From contig JANLTP010000129.1 of the NCBI GenBank assembly GCA_031363055.1, forward strand, positions 1-38,101: a stretch of DNA of 38,101 bases, written 5' to 3'. Source of the DNA: JANLTP01 sp031363055 (GTDB lineage Bacteria; Pseudomonadota; Gammaproteobacteria; Burkholderiales; Burkholderiaceae_E). The position numbers were made by a program, and so were the translations under genes. The notes under the pieces were generated by a model. The model worked only from the letters and a program-made list of their open reading frames with translations, had not been told where the DNA came from and searched no databases. Positions 23,568 to 31,936 of the stretch are shown here, in pieces (within the stretch, counting starts at the first letter, position 1; each line of letters opens with the position of its first letter).

Positions 23568-24049
23568 GCGCATTGCCGCAAGCTCTAACGGCCGACTTGC
23601 CGTTTCGGGTTCGTGTATTGCGTCAGACAGACCTGGACGCGGTAGTGTCGATCGAGCGCGACATTTATCCGTTTCCCTGGTCGCGAGGTAATTTTGTGGA
23701 TTCGCTGGCGGCAGGCTACGACGCCTGGATTTTTGAGCAATCGTCCGGCTTGATCGGTTATGCCGTTGTCATGTGGTCGATCGACGAAGTACATCTACTC
23801 AACCTCAGTGTCTGTCGTAGCGCCCAGGGGCAACGTTGGGGGGCGAAATTGCTCGAATGGTTGCTGCTCGAATTGAGACACCGCCAGGCCCGCCAAATCT
23901 ATCTCGAGGTTCGGCCAAGCAATCCGGTGGCACGGCGCTTGTACTTGCGCGCCGGATTCGAGCAGATTGGCGTGCGCAAGGGATACTACCCGGCCCCCGG
24001 CGCAGATCGTGAAGATGCTCTGGTACTCAGCAGGTGGCTGACACCATGA
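23564..24049 (+). CDS. rimI: Ribosomal-protein-alanine N-acetyltransferase RimI
   Basis: RimI is a GNAT-fold enzyme that acetylates the N-terminal alanine of ribosomal protein S18. The 161-residue product has DLDAVVSIERDIYPFPWSRG at the N-terminus and HLLNLSVCRSAQGQRWGAKL (acetyl-CoA-binding region, a variant of the Q/RxxGxG/A loop). The C-terminal motif LEVRPSNPVARRLYLRAGFE follows, then RKGYYP. It overlaps tsaB and the UDG gene by 4 bases each, forming a coupled three-gene unit. Confidence 0.94.
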   Translation: MSALPQALTADLPFRVRVLRQTDLDAVVSIERDIYPFPWSRGNFVDSLAAGYDAWIFEQSSGLIGYAVVMWSIDEVHLLNLSVCRSAQGQRWGAKLLEWLLLELRHRQARQIYLEVRPSNPVARRLYLRAGFEQIGVRKGYYPAPGADREDALVLSRWLTP

Positions 24050-24720
24050 CCCCGAATCAGCAACGCGCCTACTCAGCCCTGGGACTTGCACCGCTGTGGC
24101 AAACACGAGCCGCCGTGCTGGCTGGCCCGGTCGATGACGCCGCGCTGTCCTGGGACGAATTGGCCAAGCGCGTCAGCGATTGTCGGCGTTGCGGCCTGTG
24201 TTCGAGTCGTCGCCAGACGGTATTCGGCGTCGGTCCGCACGAAGCGCGCTTGCTGATCGTCGGTGAGGCGCCCGGCCAGGAGGAAGATGCCAGCGGCGAG
24301 CCGTTCGTGGGACAGGCGGGCAAGTTACTCGATCACATGTTGGCCGCGATTGGACTGAATCGGGGCGAACACGTATTTATCGCCAACGTACTGAAATGTC
24401 GACCACCGGGCAATCGCAACCCTGAGCCGGCCGAGGTCGCTGCCTGTACGCCGTACCTGCAGCGGCAAATTGCGCTTTTGCAGCCGCAGTTGATACTGGT
24501 CATGGGTCGTTTTGCAGCGCAGTCACTGCTCACCACCGATGCCACTATCGCCAGTTTGCGCGAGCGCCAGCATACATACCAGCAGGCAGGCCAAAACGTG
24601 CCCGTCGTGGTGACCTACCATCCGGCCTATTTGTTGAGAAATCTGCCCGACAAATCGAAGGCGTGGGCTGACTTGTTGTTGACGCGGCGCCTCCTCGACC
24701 AGTTATCGAACCCGTCTTGA
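24046..24720 (+). CDS. Family 4 uracil-DNA glycosylase (4Fe-4S)
   Basis: This enzyme removes uracil from DNA to start base excision repair. The 224-residue protein has the family 4 pattern: motif GEAPGQEEDASGEPFVGQAG (residues 73-92), the HPAYLLR motif near the C-terminus (TYHPAYLLRNLP), and cysteines CRRCGLC (46, 49, 52), Cys118 in KCRPPGNRNP and Cys134, of which four bind the 4Fe-4S cluster. I chose the ATG at 24046, which overlaps the rimI stop as ATGA and has AGGTGG 8 nt upstream; the GTG at 24034 would add four residues and is less likely. Confidence 0.93.
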   Translation: MTPNQQRAYSALGLAPLWQTRAAVLAGPVDDAALSWDELAKRVSDCRRCGLCSSRRQTVFGVGPHEARLLIVGEAPGQEEDASGEPFVGQAGKLLDHMLAAIGLNRGEHVFIANVLKCRPPGNRNPEPAEVAACTPYLQRQIALLQPQLILVMGRFAAQSLLTTDATIASLRERQHTYQQAGQNVPVVVTYHPAYLLRNLPDKSKAWADLLLTRRLLDQLSNPS

Positions 24721-24735
24721 ACGCCCGACAGCCTC

Positions 24736-25998
24736 CTAATGCCTGCTTTCACCAATCAAGGCGACCGAATCAAACTCCTGCTGGTTGCGCCGATGCAAGC
24801 GCATGACCAGAAGCATGGCGAACGCGACGAACAGTCCGAACAGGATGATGACCACGTTAACGCCGAGTTGCAGCCTGACGAGTAACGCATAGATACCGAG
24901 CATCAACAGGATATTCAGATTTTCGTTGAAGTTCTGTACCGCGATGGAATGGCCCGCGCTCATCAGCACATGGCCGCGATGCTGCAGCAGCGCGTTCATT
25001 GGCACCACAAAGAAGCCGGCCAGAGCGCCAATCAATACCAATAATGGGTAGGCCGAGGTCGTGGTACTGACCACGGTCATGAGCGGGACAATCAAGCCCA
25101 TCGCCACGCCGACCGGTAAAACCCGCAGCGAGCCTTTGAGCGGGATGAAGCGGGCAGCCAGCACCGCGCCGACGGCCATGCCAATGGCTGCCACTCCTTG
25201 CAACAGGGCCGCCTGGCTGAGCGGCAGATGCAAGGTTACTCGCGCCCAATCAAGAACGATAAATTGCAGCGTCGCTCCAATCCCCCAGAACAAGGTGGTG
25301 ACGGCCAAAGATATCTGGCCCAGTTTGTCGCGCCACAGGGTGACCAGACAGTGCGCGAAATCGGTCACGAGCTTGATCGGATTTCGCTCCTGGTGCGGGT
25401 ATTGCGCGCCGGTATCGGGAATGCGTGTGTTGAAGATCGCGGCGAGCAGGTAAAACACGGCAATCACCAGAATCGCGGATTCGGCCGGACTGTTGACGCC
25501 GGTATCGATGGTCGGGAAGTCGATGCTCAACAACGCACTGGACACGGCCGGGCTGATCAAGGCGCCGCCGAGTACGGTTCCAAGGATGATCGATCCGACC
25601 GTGGTGCCCTCAATCCAGCCGTTGGCGACCACCAGTTGCTCGGGCGGCAGTAGTTCGGTCAAGATGCCGTACTTGGCCGGCGAGTACGCGGCCGCGCCAA
25701 ATCCGACGACCGCATAGGCCCACAGTGGGTGGACCGAAAAGAACATCAATGCGCAGCCCACGACCTTGATCGAATTGGTCAGCAACATCACCTTGCCCTT
25801 CGGCATGGCATCGGCCAAAGCGCCGACGAAGGGCGCCAACGCGACATACGAGATCGTGAAAAACAGTTTGAGCAGCGGCTTCATCCAGTCCGGGGCATGC
25901 AGCTCAACCAGCAATGCAATTGCGGCGATTAACAGCGCATTGTCGGCAAGCGACGAAAAAAACTGCGCCGCCATGATCGTGTAAAAACCGCGTTTCAT
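24736..25998 (-). CDS. lplT: Lysophospholipid transporter LplT (MFS)
   Basis: LplT flips lysophospholipids across the inner membrane for re-acylation. The 420-residue product has about 12 hydrophobic helices and the family start MKRGFYTIMAAQFFSSLADN, then APFVGALADAMPKGKVML and AAYSPAKYGILTELLPPEQL. ATG at 25998 is used because it matches the family N-terminus and has AGGG a few bases upstream; the frame extends to 26088 without homology. The acyltransferase/ligase partner Aas, fused or adjacent in other bacteria, is absent from the window. It ends 15 bases from the UDG stop and is divergent from alr. Confidence 0.92.
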   Translation of the reverse strand: MKRGFYTIMAAQFFSSLADNALLIAAIALLVELHAPDWMKPLLKLFFTISYVALAPFVGALADAMPKGKVMLLTNSIKVVGCALMFFSVHPLWAYAVVGFGAAAYSPAKYGILTELLPPEQLVVANGWIEGTTVGSIILGTVLGGALISPAVSSALLSIDFPTIDTGVNSPAESAILVIAVFYLLAAIFNTRIPDTGAQYPHQERNPIKLVTDFAHCLVTLWRDKLGQISLAVTTLFWGIGATLQFIVLDWARVTLHLPLSQAALLQGVAAIGMAVGAVLAARFIPLKGSLRVLPVGVAMGLIVPLMTVVSTTTSAYPLLVLIGALAGFFVVPMNALLQHRGHVLMSAGHSIAVQNFNENLNILLMLGIYALLVRLQLGVNVVIILFGLFVAFAMLLVMRLHRRNQQEFDSVALIGESRH

Positions 25999-26111
25999 TG
26001 GACCCTTGAATACCGACTTGCAGGCTTTATAACATGAAGGGGATAGGCGACTATTGGCGCCATCGCGCTTTGTAGTAGTCTCACGCACAAAGCATTGCCC
26101 GGATCTGAAAA

Positions 26112-27182
26112 ATGCCCCGTCCTACTTTTGTCGCCGTATCTGAATCCGCCCTGACACATAACCTGCAAAGGGTACGCCAGCTTGCTGGCGCAGCACGGGT
26201 CTGGGCGGTCGTCAAAGCCGATGCCTACGGCCATGGGCTGGAGCTGGCCATGCGAGCGTTCGCGGCAGCCGATGGCCTGGCGTTGGTCGAGTTCGATGGC
26301 GCCATGCGACTTCGCGAGGCCGGCTGGAAGAAACCGATCCTCATGCTCGAGGGCGCGTTCGACGCGCAAGATCAATTGCTGGCGCAACAGCTTGATCTGA
26401 GTCTCGTGGTTCACTGTTCTTTACAAGTCGAGCTGCTGTTGGCCGGAGCAGCGACAGGCCCACTGTCACTGTATCTCAAATACAACTCGGGTCTAAATCG
26501 CCTGGGCTTTGATGCACCGTCGTTTCGACAGGCCTACCAGCAACTGCGCAACAGCGGTCGGGCCGGTCGGATCGATTTCATGACGCACTATGCCAATTCC
26601 GAACTGCCGGGGGGCACCGTATCTGCGCTCAAGGCGTTTTTGCAAGTCACCGAGGGTCTTAATGGCGAGCGCAGCACCTGCAATTCTGCCGCCGTGATTG
26701 GTGTCGCCGCCGCACATCAGGACTGGGTGCGACCCGGCGTCATGCTCTATGGCGCTACGCCCTATCATGATCGCAGCGCCGCCTCTTTGGGACTGCGGCC
26801 GGCGATGCAGTTGGGTTCGAAGTTGATCGGCATCCAGGAGCTGTACGCTGGTGACGGCGTCGGTTATGGTTGGCTCTTCAAGGCCACGGCACCGATGCGC
26901 ATTGGTGTGATTGCCTGTGGCTATGCCGACGGCTACCCGCGGCATGCGGCAGCGAACACGCCGATTCTGGTGGCCGGCCAACGGACCCGGCTGGTCGGGC
27001 GAGTGGCCATGGACATGCTGATGGCTGATCTGACGCCAATTGCCGATGCGAAGATTGGTGATGAGGTCGAGCTCTGGGGTTCGAACATCGCCATTGATGA
27101 AGTGGCGCAGGCCAGTGCGACCATTGGGTACGAACTCATGTGCGCAATCGCGCTGCGGGTTCGTCGGATCCGCGTGCCCTGA
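26112..27182 (+). CDS. alr: Alanine racemase
   Basis: Alr interconverts L- and D-alanine, supplying D-alanine for peptidoglycan; it is PLP-dependent. In 356 residues it shows the PLP lysine Lys35 in VVKADAYGHG, the substrate region KYNSGLNRLGF, the motif VRPGVMLYGATPY, the catalytic tyrosine Tyr252 in DGVGYGWLFKA, and GRVAMDMLMADLT. Length and start are normal. The stop shares one base with the radA start (TGATG), so the two are co-translated. Confidence 0.95.
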   Translation: MPRPTFVAVSESALTHNLQRVRQLAGAARVWAVVKADAYGHGLELAMRAFAAADGLALVEFDGAMRLREAGWKKPILMLEGAFDAQDQLLAQQLDLSLVVHCSLQVELLLAGAATGPLSLYLKYNSGLNRLGFDAPSFRQAYQQLRNSGRAGRIDFMTHYANSELPGGTVSALKAFLQVTEGLNGERSTCNSAAVIGVAAAHQDWVRPGVMLYGATPYHDRSAASLGLRPAMQLGSKLIGIQELYAGDGVGYGWLFKATAPMRIGVIACGYADGYPRHAAANTPILVAGQRTRLVGRVAMDMLMADLTPIADAKIGDEVELWGSNIAIDEVAQASATIGYELMCAIALRVRRIRVP

Positions 27183-28582
27183 TGGCCAAAGCGCGCAGCC
27201 AGTATGTTTGCAATGAATGCGGCGGCGTCGCCGTCAAATGGCAGGGGCAGTGCCCGCATTGCAATGCCTGGAATACCCTAATTGAGTCGATCGCCTCCAG
27301 CCGCCCCGGATTGAGTGGAATTGGCGATTCGCGCGATGCCATCACCCGCATGACGCCACTGAATCAGGTCAAGGTCAGTGTGGTCGAACGGGTATCGACC
27401 GGCAGCGACGAACTCGATCGGGTGCTCGGGGGCGGTTTGGTGGCCGGCTCAATCGTACTGATTGGCGGCGACCCGGGCATTGGCAAATCGACGCTGTTGC
27501 TGCAATGCCTGGCGCACGTTTCGAACCATCACTCGGTGCTTTATGTCAGCGGTGAAGAGTCGGCATCGCAGGTGGCGATTCGCGCGCGCCGTCTCGGACT
27601 CGGCGACTCGGGAATGCCGATTCTGGCGGAAGTCCAGCTCGAAACCATTGCGCAGACGATTGAGCGCGAGCGGCCAACCGTCGCCGTGGTTGACTCGATT
27701 CAGACCGTGTTCAGCGAGACCTTGCAATCGGCGCCCGGGTCAGTCGCCCAAGTGCGTGAGTGTGCCGCCCAACTGACCCGGTTGTGCAAGCGCACCGGGT
27801 GCGCGCTGGTCTTGATTGGTCATGTGACCAAAGAGGGCGCCCTGGCTGGCCCGAAGGTGCTTGAACATATTGTTGATACCGTTCTGTATTTCGAAGGTGA
27901 GCAGCATTCATCGTTTCGCCTGATCCGTGCCTTTAAGAACCGTTTCGGCGCCGTCAATGAAATTGGCGTGTTTGCCATGACCGATCGTGGTTTGCGCGAA
28001 GTCTCGAATCCGTCGGCGCTGTTTCTGTCACAACATGAATCGGTGGTCGCCGGCTCCTGTGTCCTGATTACCCAGGAAGGCAGCCGGCCGTTGCTGGTCG
28101 AGTTGCAGGCATTGGTCGATTCAAGCAGCCTGGGTCATCCGAAGCGCCTGTCGGTCGGACTCGAGCAGAGTCGTCTGGCAATGCTGCTGGCGGTGTTGCA
28201 TCGTCATGCCGGCATTGCAACCCTTGATCAGGATGTGTTTGTGAATGCGGTGGGAGGCGTGCGCATCGCCGAACCGGCGGCCGATCTGGCGATCCTGCTG
28301 GCGATCGTTTCGTCACTCAAGAACAAGGCATTGCCGAAGGGCCTGGCGGTGTTTGGCGAAGTCGGCCTGGCGGGCGAAATTCGAGCGGCACCGCGTGGAC
28401 AAGATCGCCTGAAAGAGGCCGGTAAGCTCGGCTTTTCAAGGGTCATGTTACCGAGCCTGAATATGCCCAAGGCCGGGCGCGGCGAACGGGCCAAGGACCA
28501 TAACGGCATTGTGCTTCTCGAGGGCGTGCAAGTATTGGCGGTTGATCGCATCGAGCAAGCCATCGAGCTTGCCTGGAGTTAG
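27182..28582 (+). CDS. radA: DNA repair protein RadA
   Basis: RadA is a RecA-like ATPase/helicase that helps branch migration in recombination. In 466 residues it has an N-terminal C4 zinc finger (CNECGG...CPHC; Cys10, 13, 24, 27), Walker A GGDPGIGKSTLL, the SGEESASQVAIRARRLG block, the RadA hallmark KNRFG and a Lon-like C-terminal domain (VGLEQSRLAMLLAVLHRH, GEVGLAGEIR). Start ATG 27182 overlaps the alr stop. It converges on hpnE, the last 4 bases overlapping. Confidence 0.95.
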   Translation: MAKARSQYVCNECGGVAVKWQGQCPHCNAWNTLIESIASSRPGLSGIGDSRDAITRMTPLNQVKVSVVERVSTGSDELDRVLGGGLVAGSIVLIGGDPGIGKSTLLLQCLAHVSNHHSVLYVSGEESASQVAIRARRLGLGDSGMPILAEVQLETIAQTIERERPTVAVVDSIQTVFSETLQSAPGSVAQVRECAAQLTRLCKRTGCALVLIGHVTKEGALAGPKVLEHIVDTVLYFEGEQHSSFRLIRAFKNRFGAVNEIGVFAMTDRGLREVSNPSALFLSQHESVVAGSCVLITQEGSRPLLVELQALVDSSSLGHPKRLSVGLEQSRLAMLLAVLHRHAGIATLDQDVFVNAVGGVRIAEPAADLAILLAIVSSLKNKALPKGLAVFGEVGLAGEIRAAPRGQDRLKEAGKLGFSRVMLPSLNMPKAGRGERAKDHNGIVLLEGVQVLAVDRIEQAIELAWS

Positions 28583-29964
28583 AAGACTTCGATACAGGCC
28601 TTGGCCGCTGCCTCGCCGCTTCTAACCGCGCCCTCCAGAGTGGCCGGGTAATCGGGCCAGACATAGTCGCCAGCCAACCACAAGCCTGGCGCTTGCTGAT
28701 GCAAGGCATTGGCATAGATTTTCGGACGGTCGGGTGTACAGCGAAACGTGGCCCGCTTTTCCACGATGGTTCTATGCGTATGCGGCAACGGAAGCCTCAA
28801 TTGGGTCGCTACTTGAATGGCGATTGATTCACCGAGGCTTTGCTGTGCGCCTTCCCGGTCCGATCCGAGCAGCAGCGCGCGCGCGGCGGCGCTGACGACG
28901 ACGCCGGCAATCCGCTGGCCATGCTGAACGCCGCGATCGAATAACCATTGTCCGAAACAGTCCGACTCGATGGATTCCTGCAATTGAATCCACAGCGGCA
29001 GCGGATGCTCGCTGGCTTGCAGAACCTGCTCGTCCCACCAAAGGTAGGTGGTAACGATTGGTTCATACTCAAAACGGCCGAGCGTCGCGCGAAAAGCTGC
29101 CAGGGCGCCATGCTCACCCAGCAAGGTAAGGGCGTTGCCGGGCGGCACCGCCAGAATGACCTGATCGAACACGGTATTCATGTCGGCGTTCATGTGGATG
29201 CCTTGCGCCGATCCCTTCAACGCCCATCCGCCTGGCACCGGATTCAACGACCGGATAGGTGCTCGAAAGTGCACCTGCGAGCGCAAGCGTTCAATTCTGG
29301 CAACTGCCGGAATCGCGAACAGGTCGCCCAGAGAGACCGTACTGAGGACAAAATCGCTATCGGCGCGCCTGCCGCCCAACGTATCGCGCAACACATTAAC
29401 AAAGGTTTGCGCGCAGGCGACTTCAATGTCGGTGTTCAAGGTGGCCACACACAGCGGTCGCCAGATCGACTCGATCAATGGCTGGCCTTGCTTCAAGGCG
29501 CGCAGCAGGTTGGCAACGGTTGTCTCAGATGTTTTCCAGCCTGCAAGCCGCAGCGCGAGCATCAGGCGCAACATGCGCAGGCGGTCTGCCAATGCCAAGC
29601 CGCGACAGCTCAGCAATCCGGCCAACAGATGAAACGGTGCCGGCAGGGGCAGCGTCTTCAGGCGTAATCCGGCACTCGAACTGAGTTGCAGGGGTACGCG
29701 CTGAACGAGCTTTTCGCAACCCAGATTGGCAATAATCCGCAAGGTGTCACGGTAGGCTCCGACCAGCAGATGCTGACCGTTATCCAGCACAAAGTTCTGC
29801 TGCTCCAGCGCGAGATCGAGCCTTCGGGCCCGACCGCCGGCCTGGGGTGCAGCGTCGAACACCTGCACTTTGACGCCACGTTCAGCCAGATACAAGGCCG
29901 CCGCAAGACCTGCCCAGCCAGCGCCGATGACCGCGACGGACTCAGTCAACTTGGACTCAGTCAC
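28579..29964 (-). CDS. hpnE: Hydroxysqualene dehydroxylase HpnE
   Basis: HpnE is an FAD-dependent amine-oxidase-like enzyme that reduces hydroxysqualene to squalene, the last step of the HpnCDE route. It has the dinucleotide-binding motif VIGAGWAGLAAALYLAERG, the block VFDAAPQAGGRAR, VLDNGQHLLVGAY, and the C-terminal FAD motif GLWLAGDYVWPDYPATLEGA. The start is uncertain: GTG at 29964 (VTESKLTES) gives 461 aa, TTG at 29949 is close to the usual N-terminus, and ATG at 30063 would overlap hpnD by 53 bases. None has a strong SD; coupling to hpnD is likely. A 15-bp duplication sits at the start. Confidence 0.9.
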   Translation of the reverse strand: MTESKLTESVAVIGAGWAGLAAALYLAERGVKVQVFDAAPQAGGRARRLDLALEQQNFVLDNGQHLLVGAYRDTLRIIANLGCEKLVQRVPLQLSSSAGLRLKTLPLPAPFHLLAGLLSCRGLALADRLRMLRLMLALRLAGWKTSETTVANLLRALKQGQPLIESIWRPLCVATLNTDIEVACAQTFVNVLRDTLGGRRADSDFVLSTVSLGDLFAIPAVARIERLRSQVHFRAPIRSLNPVPGGWALKGSAQGIHMNADMNTVFDQVILAVPPGNALTLLGEHGALAAFRATLGRFEYEPIVTTYLWWDEQVLQASEHPLPLWIQLQESIESDCFGQWLFDRGVQHGQRIAGVVVSAAARALLLGSDREGAQQSLGESIAIQVATQLRLPLPHTHRTIVEKRATFRCTPDRPKIYANALHQQAPGLWLAGDYVWPDYPATLEGAVRSGEAAAKACIEVF

Positions 29965-29968
29965 TTTG
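29939..29968 (-). repeat. 15-bp duplication at the hpnE start
   Basis: Two copies on the plus strand, GACTCAGTCAACTTG (29939-29953) and GACTCAGTCACTTTG (29954-29968), differing at two bases. In hpnE they encode VTESK then LTESV and duplicate the likely start region, creating both the GTG and TTG candidates. Confidence 0.75.
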
Positions 29969-30010
29969 GGCTTGGGCAAGGCGATAACTTGGAATTTGAA
30001 CGCGTGATAA

Positions 30011-30868
30011 TCAGAGCTTCCCGGGTTGTGGCGGTCCGCCGCGATTCCAACTGCGCCAGGCAATCCAGAGCTTGCGCACTGGCGTCAGGCTGGTTCGCTG
30101 GGTCAGCACCTTGAAGCGCTCGCGCTCGATTTCATCGAGTAGTGCGCTGTACAGTGCGGCCATGATGAGTCCCGGCCGCTGGCTTCGATAGTCGGCCGTT
30201 GGCAACAGTCGATAGGCCTCATGGTAGGCGGCGCGGGCGCGCTGGCATTGAAACTGCATCAATTCCACGAACGCATCGTTGTGCCGATTGGCCAGAATGT
30301 CATGCGAGCTAACCTTGAATCGGTTCAGGTCTTCCTCAGGCAAGTAGATCCGGCCCATTCGAGCATCCTCGCCGACATCGCGAATGATATTGGTCAGTTG
30401 CAGTGCTTCGCCGAGTTTACTGGCATAAGCGCGGGTAGCCGGCTGCGAATAGCCGAAAATCCCCGACGCCAGCAGGCCAACGACGCCAGCAACCCGATAA
30501 CAATAAAGCGCCAAACCTTCGAAATCGAAATAGCGGCTTTGCTCGAGATCCATCTGCATACCATCGATGATTTCGCTCAAGTAACGGCGCTCGACTCCGT
30601 AGGCTTGCAGGTGGGGGGCCAAGGCCTGGGTGACCGGATGCTCAGGCCTGGCTTCGTAGAGTTTGGCGATTTCGCTGCGCCACCATTGCAATTTGGTCCG
30701 CGCGATTCCGACGTCGTGGCATTCGTCGACGACATCGTCGACCTCGCGGCAAAATGCATACAAGGCGGTAATGGCGCGGCGCCGTTCTGGCGGCAGAAAC
30801 AGAAAACTGTAATAAAAGCTCGAGCCGCTTTTGGCAGCCTTGTTCTGACAATACTCGTCGGGCGTCAC
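30011..30868 (-). CDS. hpnD: Presqualene diphosphate synthase HpnD
   Basis: HpnD condenses two farnesyl diphosphates to presqualene diphosphate. The 285-residue protein is a trans-isoprenyl synthase of the squalene/phytoene synthase family: SFYYSFLFLPPERRRAITALYAFCREVDDVVDE at the N-terminus contains the first Asp-rich motif (DDVVDE), and the second is in NIIRDVGEDARMGRIYLPEED. YCYRVAGVVGLL is also typical. It overlaps hpnC by 4 bases (ATGA). Confidence 0.94.
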   Translation of the reverse strand: MTPDEYCQNKAAKSGSSFYYSFLFLPPERRRAITALYAFCREVDDVVDECHDVGIARTKLQWWRSEIAKLYEARPEHPVTQALAPHLQAYGVERRYLSEIIDGMQMDLEQSRYFDFEGLALYCYRVAGVVGLLASGIFGYSQPATRAYASKLGEALQLTNIIRDVGEDARMGRIYLPEEDLNRFKVSSHDILANRHNDAFVELMQFQCQRARAAYHEAYRLLPTADYRSQRPGLIMAALYSALLDEIERERFKVLTQRTSLTPVRKLWIAWRSWNRGGPPQPGKL

Positions 30869-31713
30869 CGCAGTCCCTCGATCAAGGTCGGCAAAATATC
30901 ACGTTTGCCCAGCGCCGGCCGCTGCAAGATCGGATCGTAGCCGCCCCTTGCCAGCTTATCGAGCACCCGTGAGCCACCCGCCACGACGCTGCGAAGCTCC
31001 AGTCGCAAACGCAACGGGACTTGGGCAAACAGCGGCCTGCCAGAGTCCAGCAATTGGCGGGCAAAACGGGCTTGTTGCGCAAACAAGGCGCGAAGCGGCA
31101 GGGGTGCGCATTGTGCGGAAACGGCGTCTTCGATGATCCTCTCGTTGAGTCCGGCCGCAGCCAGTTCATCGAGCGGAACGTACAGGCGCCCGATGCGCCA
31201 GTCGTGCGCAAAATCCTGCAAAAAGTTGATCAGTTGCAGGGCGCTGCAAATGGCATTTGAAAGCGGTTCGGTGACGGGATTCAGCCGCCCGAACACCTGC
31301 AGGACAATTTTGCCGACGGGCTCGGCCGATCGCCGACAGTAGTCCATCAGATGCTGGCGATCGGGATGGCGCTTGATCGCCACGTCTTGTGCAAACGCCG
31401 ACAGCAAATCGACGAACCACTGCGCCTCGAGCCCGAAGGTTGCGAAGTACGGCTTGATGGCAGACACCATCGGATGGTGCGTCGGCGGTTGCTCAGGTTC
31501 CGTCGAAATCAGGGCGCTGCGTAAACGTTCGAGTTCCTGCAATCGGACCGAGTCCTCGACAATGCCCTCATCGGCGACGTCATCGGCATAACGGGCAAAG
31601 CGATAGACGGCAGCAATCGGCGGTCGCGCCGACTTCGGCAGCAGCCACGAGGCGACCGGGAAATTTTCATAGTGATCAGTGCTCGAACCGATCCAGGATG
31701 TTGCAGGGTTCAT
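30865..31713 (-). CDS. hpnC: Hydroxysqualene synthase HpnC
   Basis: HpnC converts presqualene diphosphate to hydroxysqualene. The 282-residue protein is a paralogue of HpnD. It carries HYENFPVASWLLPKSARP (characteristic of HpnC), the Asp-rich motif YRFARYADDVADEG and the second motif LINFLQDFAHDWRIGRLYVP. The ATG at 31713 is preferred over a TTG at 31719. It has no SD but has TAGAAT exactly 6 nt upstream. First gene of hpnCDE; no squalene-hopene cyclase gene is in the window, so the end product (hopanoid or other) is not shown. Confidence 0.93.
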   Translation of the reverse strand: MNPATSWIGSSTDHYENFPVASWLLPKSARPPIAAVYRFARYADDVADEGIVEDSVRLQELERLRSALISTEPEQPPTHHPMVSAIKPYFATFGLEAQWFVDLLSAFAQDVAIKRHPDRQHLMDYCRRSAEPVGKIVLQVFGRLNPVTEPLSNAICSALQLINFLQDFAHDWRIGRLYVPLDELAAAGLNERIIEDAVSAQCAPLPLRALFAQQARFARQLLDSGRPLFAQVPLRLRLELRSVVAGGSRVLDKLARGGYDPILQRPALGKRDILPTLIEGLR

Positions 31714-31719
31714 CGCCAA

Positions 31720-31725
31720 ATTCTA
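31720..31725 (-). promoter_or_regulatory. Candidate -10 (TAGAAT) 6 nt before hpnC
   Basis: Minus-strand TAGAAT, then TTGGCG, then the ATG at 31713. The gap and the lack of SD are the same as for tsaB, ompR and the secreted protein. A perfect inverted repeat covers the place where a -35 would lie. Confidence 0.4.
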
Positions 31726-31736
31726 AGGTTTCTATG

Positions 31737-31752
31737 CCTGCCGAAGGGCAGG
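31737..31752. promoter_or_regulatory. Inverted repeat between hpnC and tRNA-Leu promoters
   Basis: CCTGCC-GAAG-GGCAGG is a perfect 6-bp inverted repeat with a 4-base centre. It lies at about -24 to -39 for hpnC and -27 to -42 for tRNA-Leu if both -10 boxes are used, so it overlaps both -35 regions. It could be an operator; a terminator is unlikely because no T-tract follows on either strand. Confidence 0.35.
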
Positions 31753-31766
31753 TTCCATGCTTCGTT

Positions 31767-31772
31767 TAGAAT
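31767..31772 (+). promoter_or_regulatory. Candidate -10 (TAGAAT) of tRNA-Leu
   Basis: TAGAAT ends 11 nt before the mature 5' end of the tRNA, a normal distance for a short 5' leader. The upstream block GGTTCCATGCTTCGT resembles that before tsaB. No TTGACA-like -35 is visible. Confidence 0.45.
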
Positions 31773-31783
31773 AAACCCTGGAT

Positions 31784-31869
31784 GCGGCCGTGGCGGAATT
31801 GGTAGACGCACCAGGTTTAGGTCCTGGCGCTGATAAGGCGTGAAGGTTCGAGTCCTTTCGGCCGCACCA
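31784..31869 (+). tRNA. tRNA-Leu (anticodon UAG)
   Basis: An 86-base cloverleaf with encoded CCA. Acceptor stem GCGGCCG pairs with CGGCCGC, discriminator A, then CCA (31867-31869). The D arm contains GGCGGAATTGGTAGAC; the anticodon stem CCAGG/CCTGG holds loop TTTAGGT, anticodon TAG, reading CUN leucine codons. A long variable arm (class II tRNA) and the T loop TTCGAGT are present. It lies 67 bases before tig and may share a transcript with it. Confidence 0.96.
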
Positions 31870-31936
31870 ATGCGTCTCATGCGGAGCCCCCCCGGGCTCT
31901 ATTCCCAGATAGCAAGCTTCGTTGGAAAAGATTGGT

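Noticed and set aside
31784..31869. tRNA-Leu as an integration site
   Set aside because: No integrase, duplicated tRNA 3' end or composition change nearby; the flanking genes are ordinary core genes.
31884..31899. Hairpin GAGCCC-CCCC-GGGCTC between tRNA-Leu and tig as a terminator
   Set aside because: No T-run follows; it may be a processing structure, but a terminator call is not supported.
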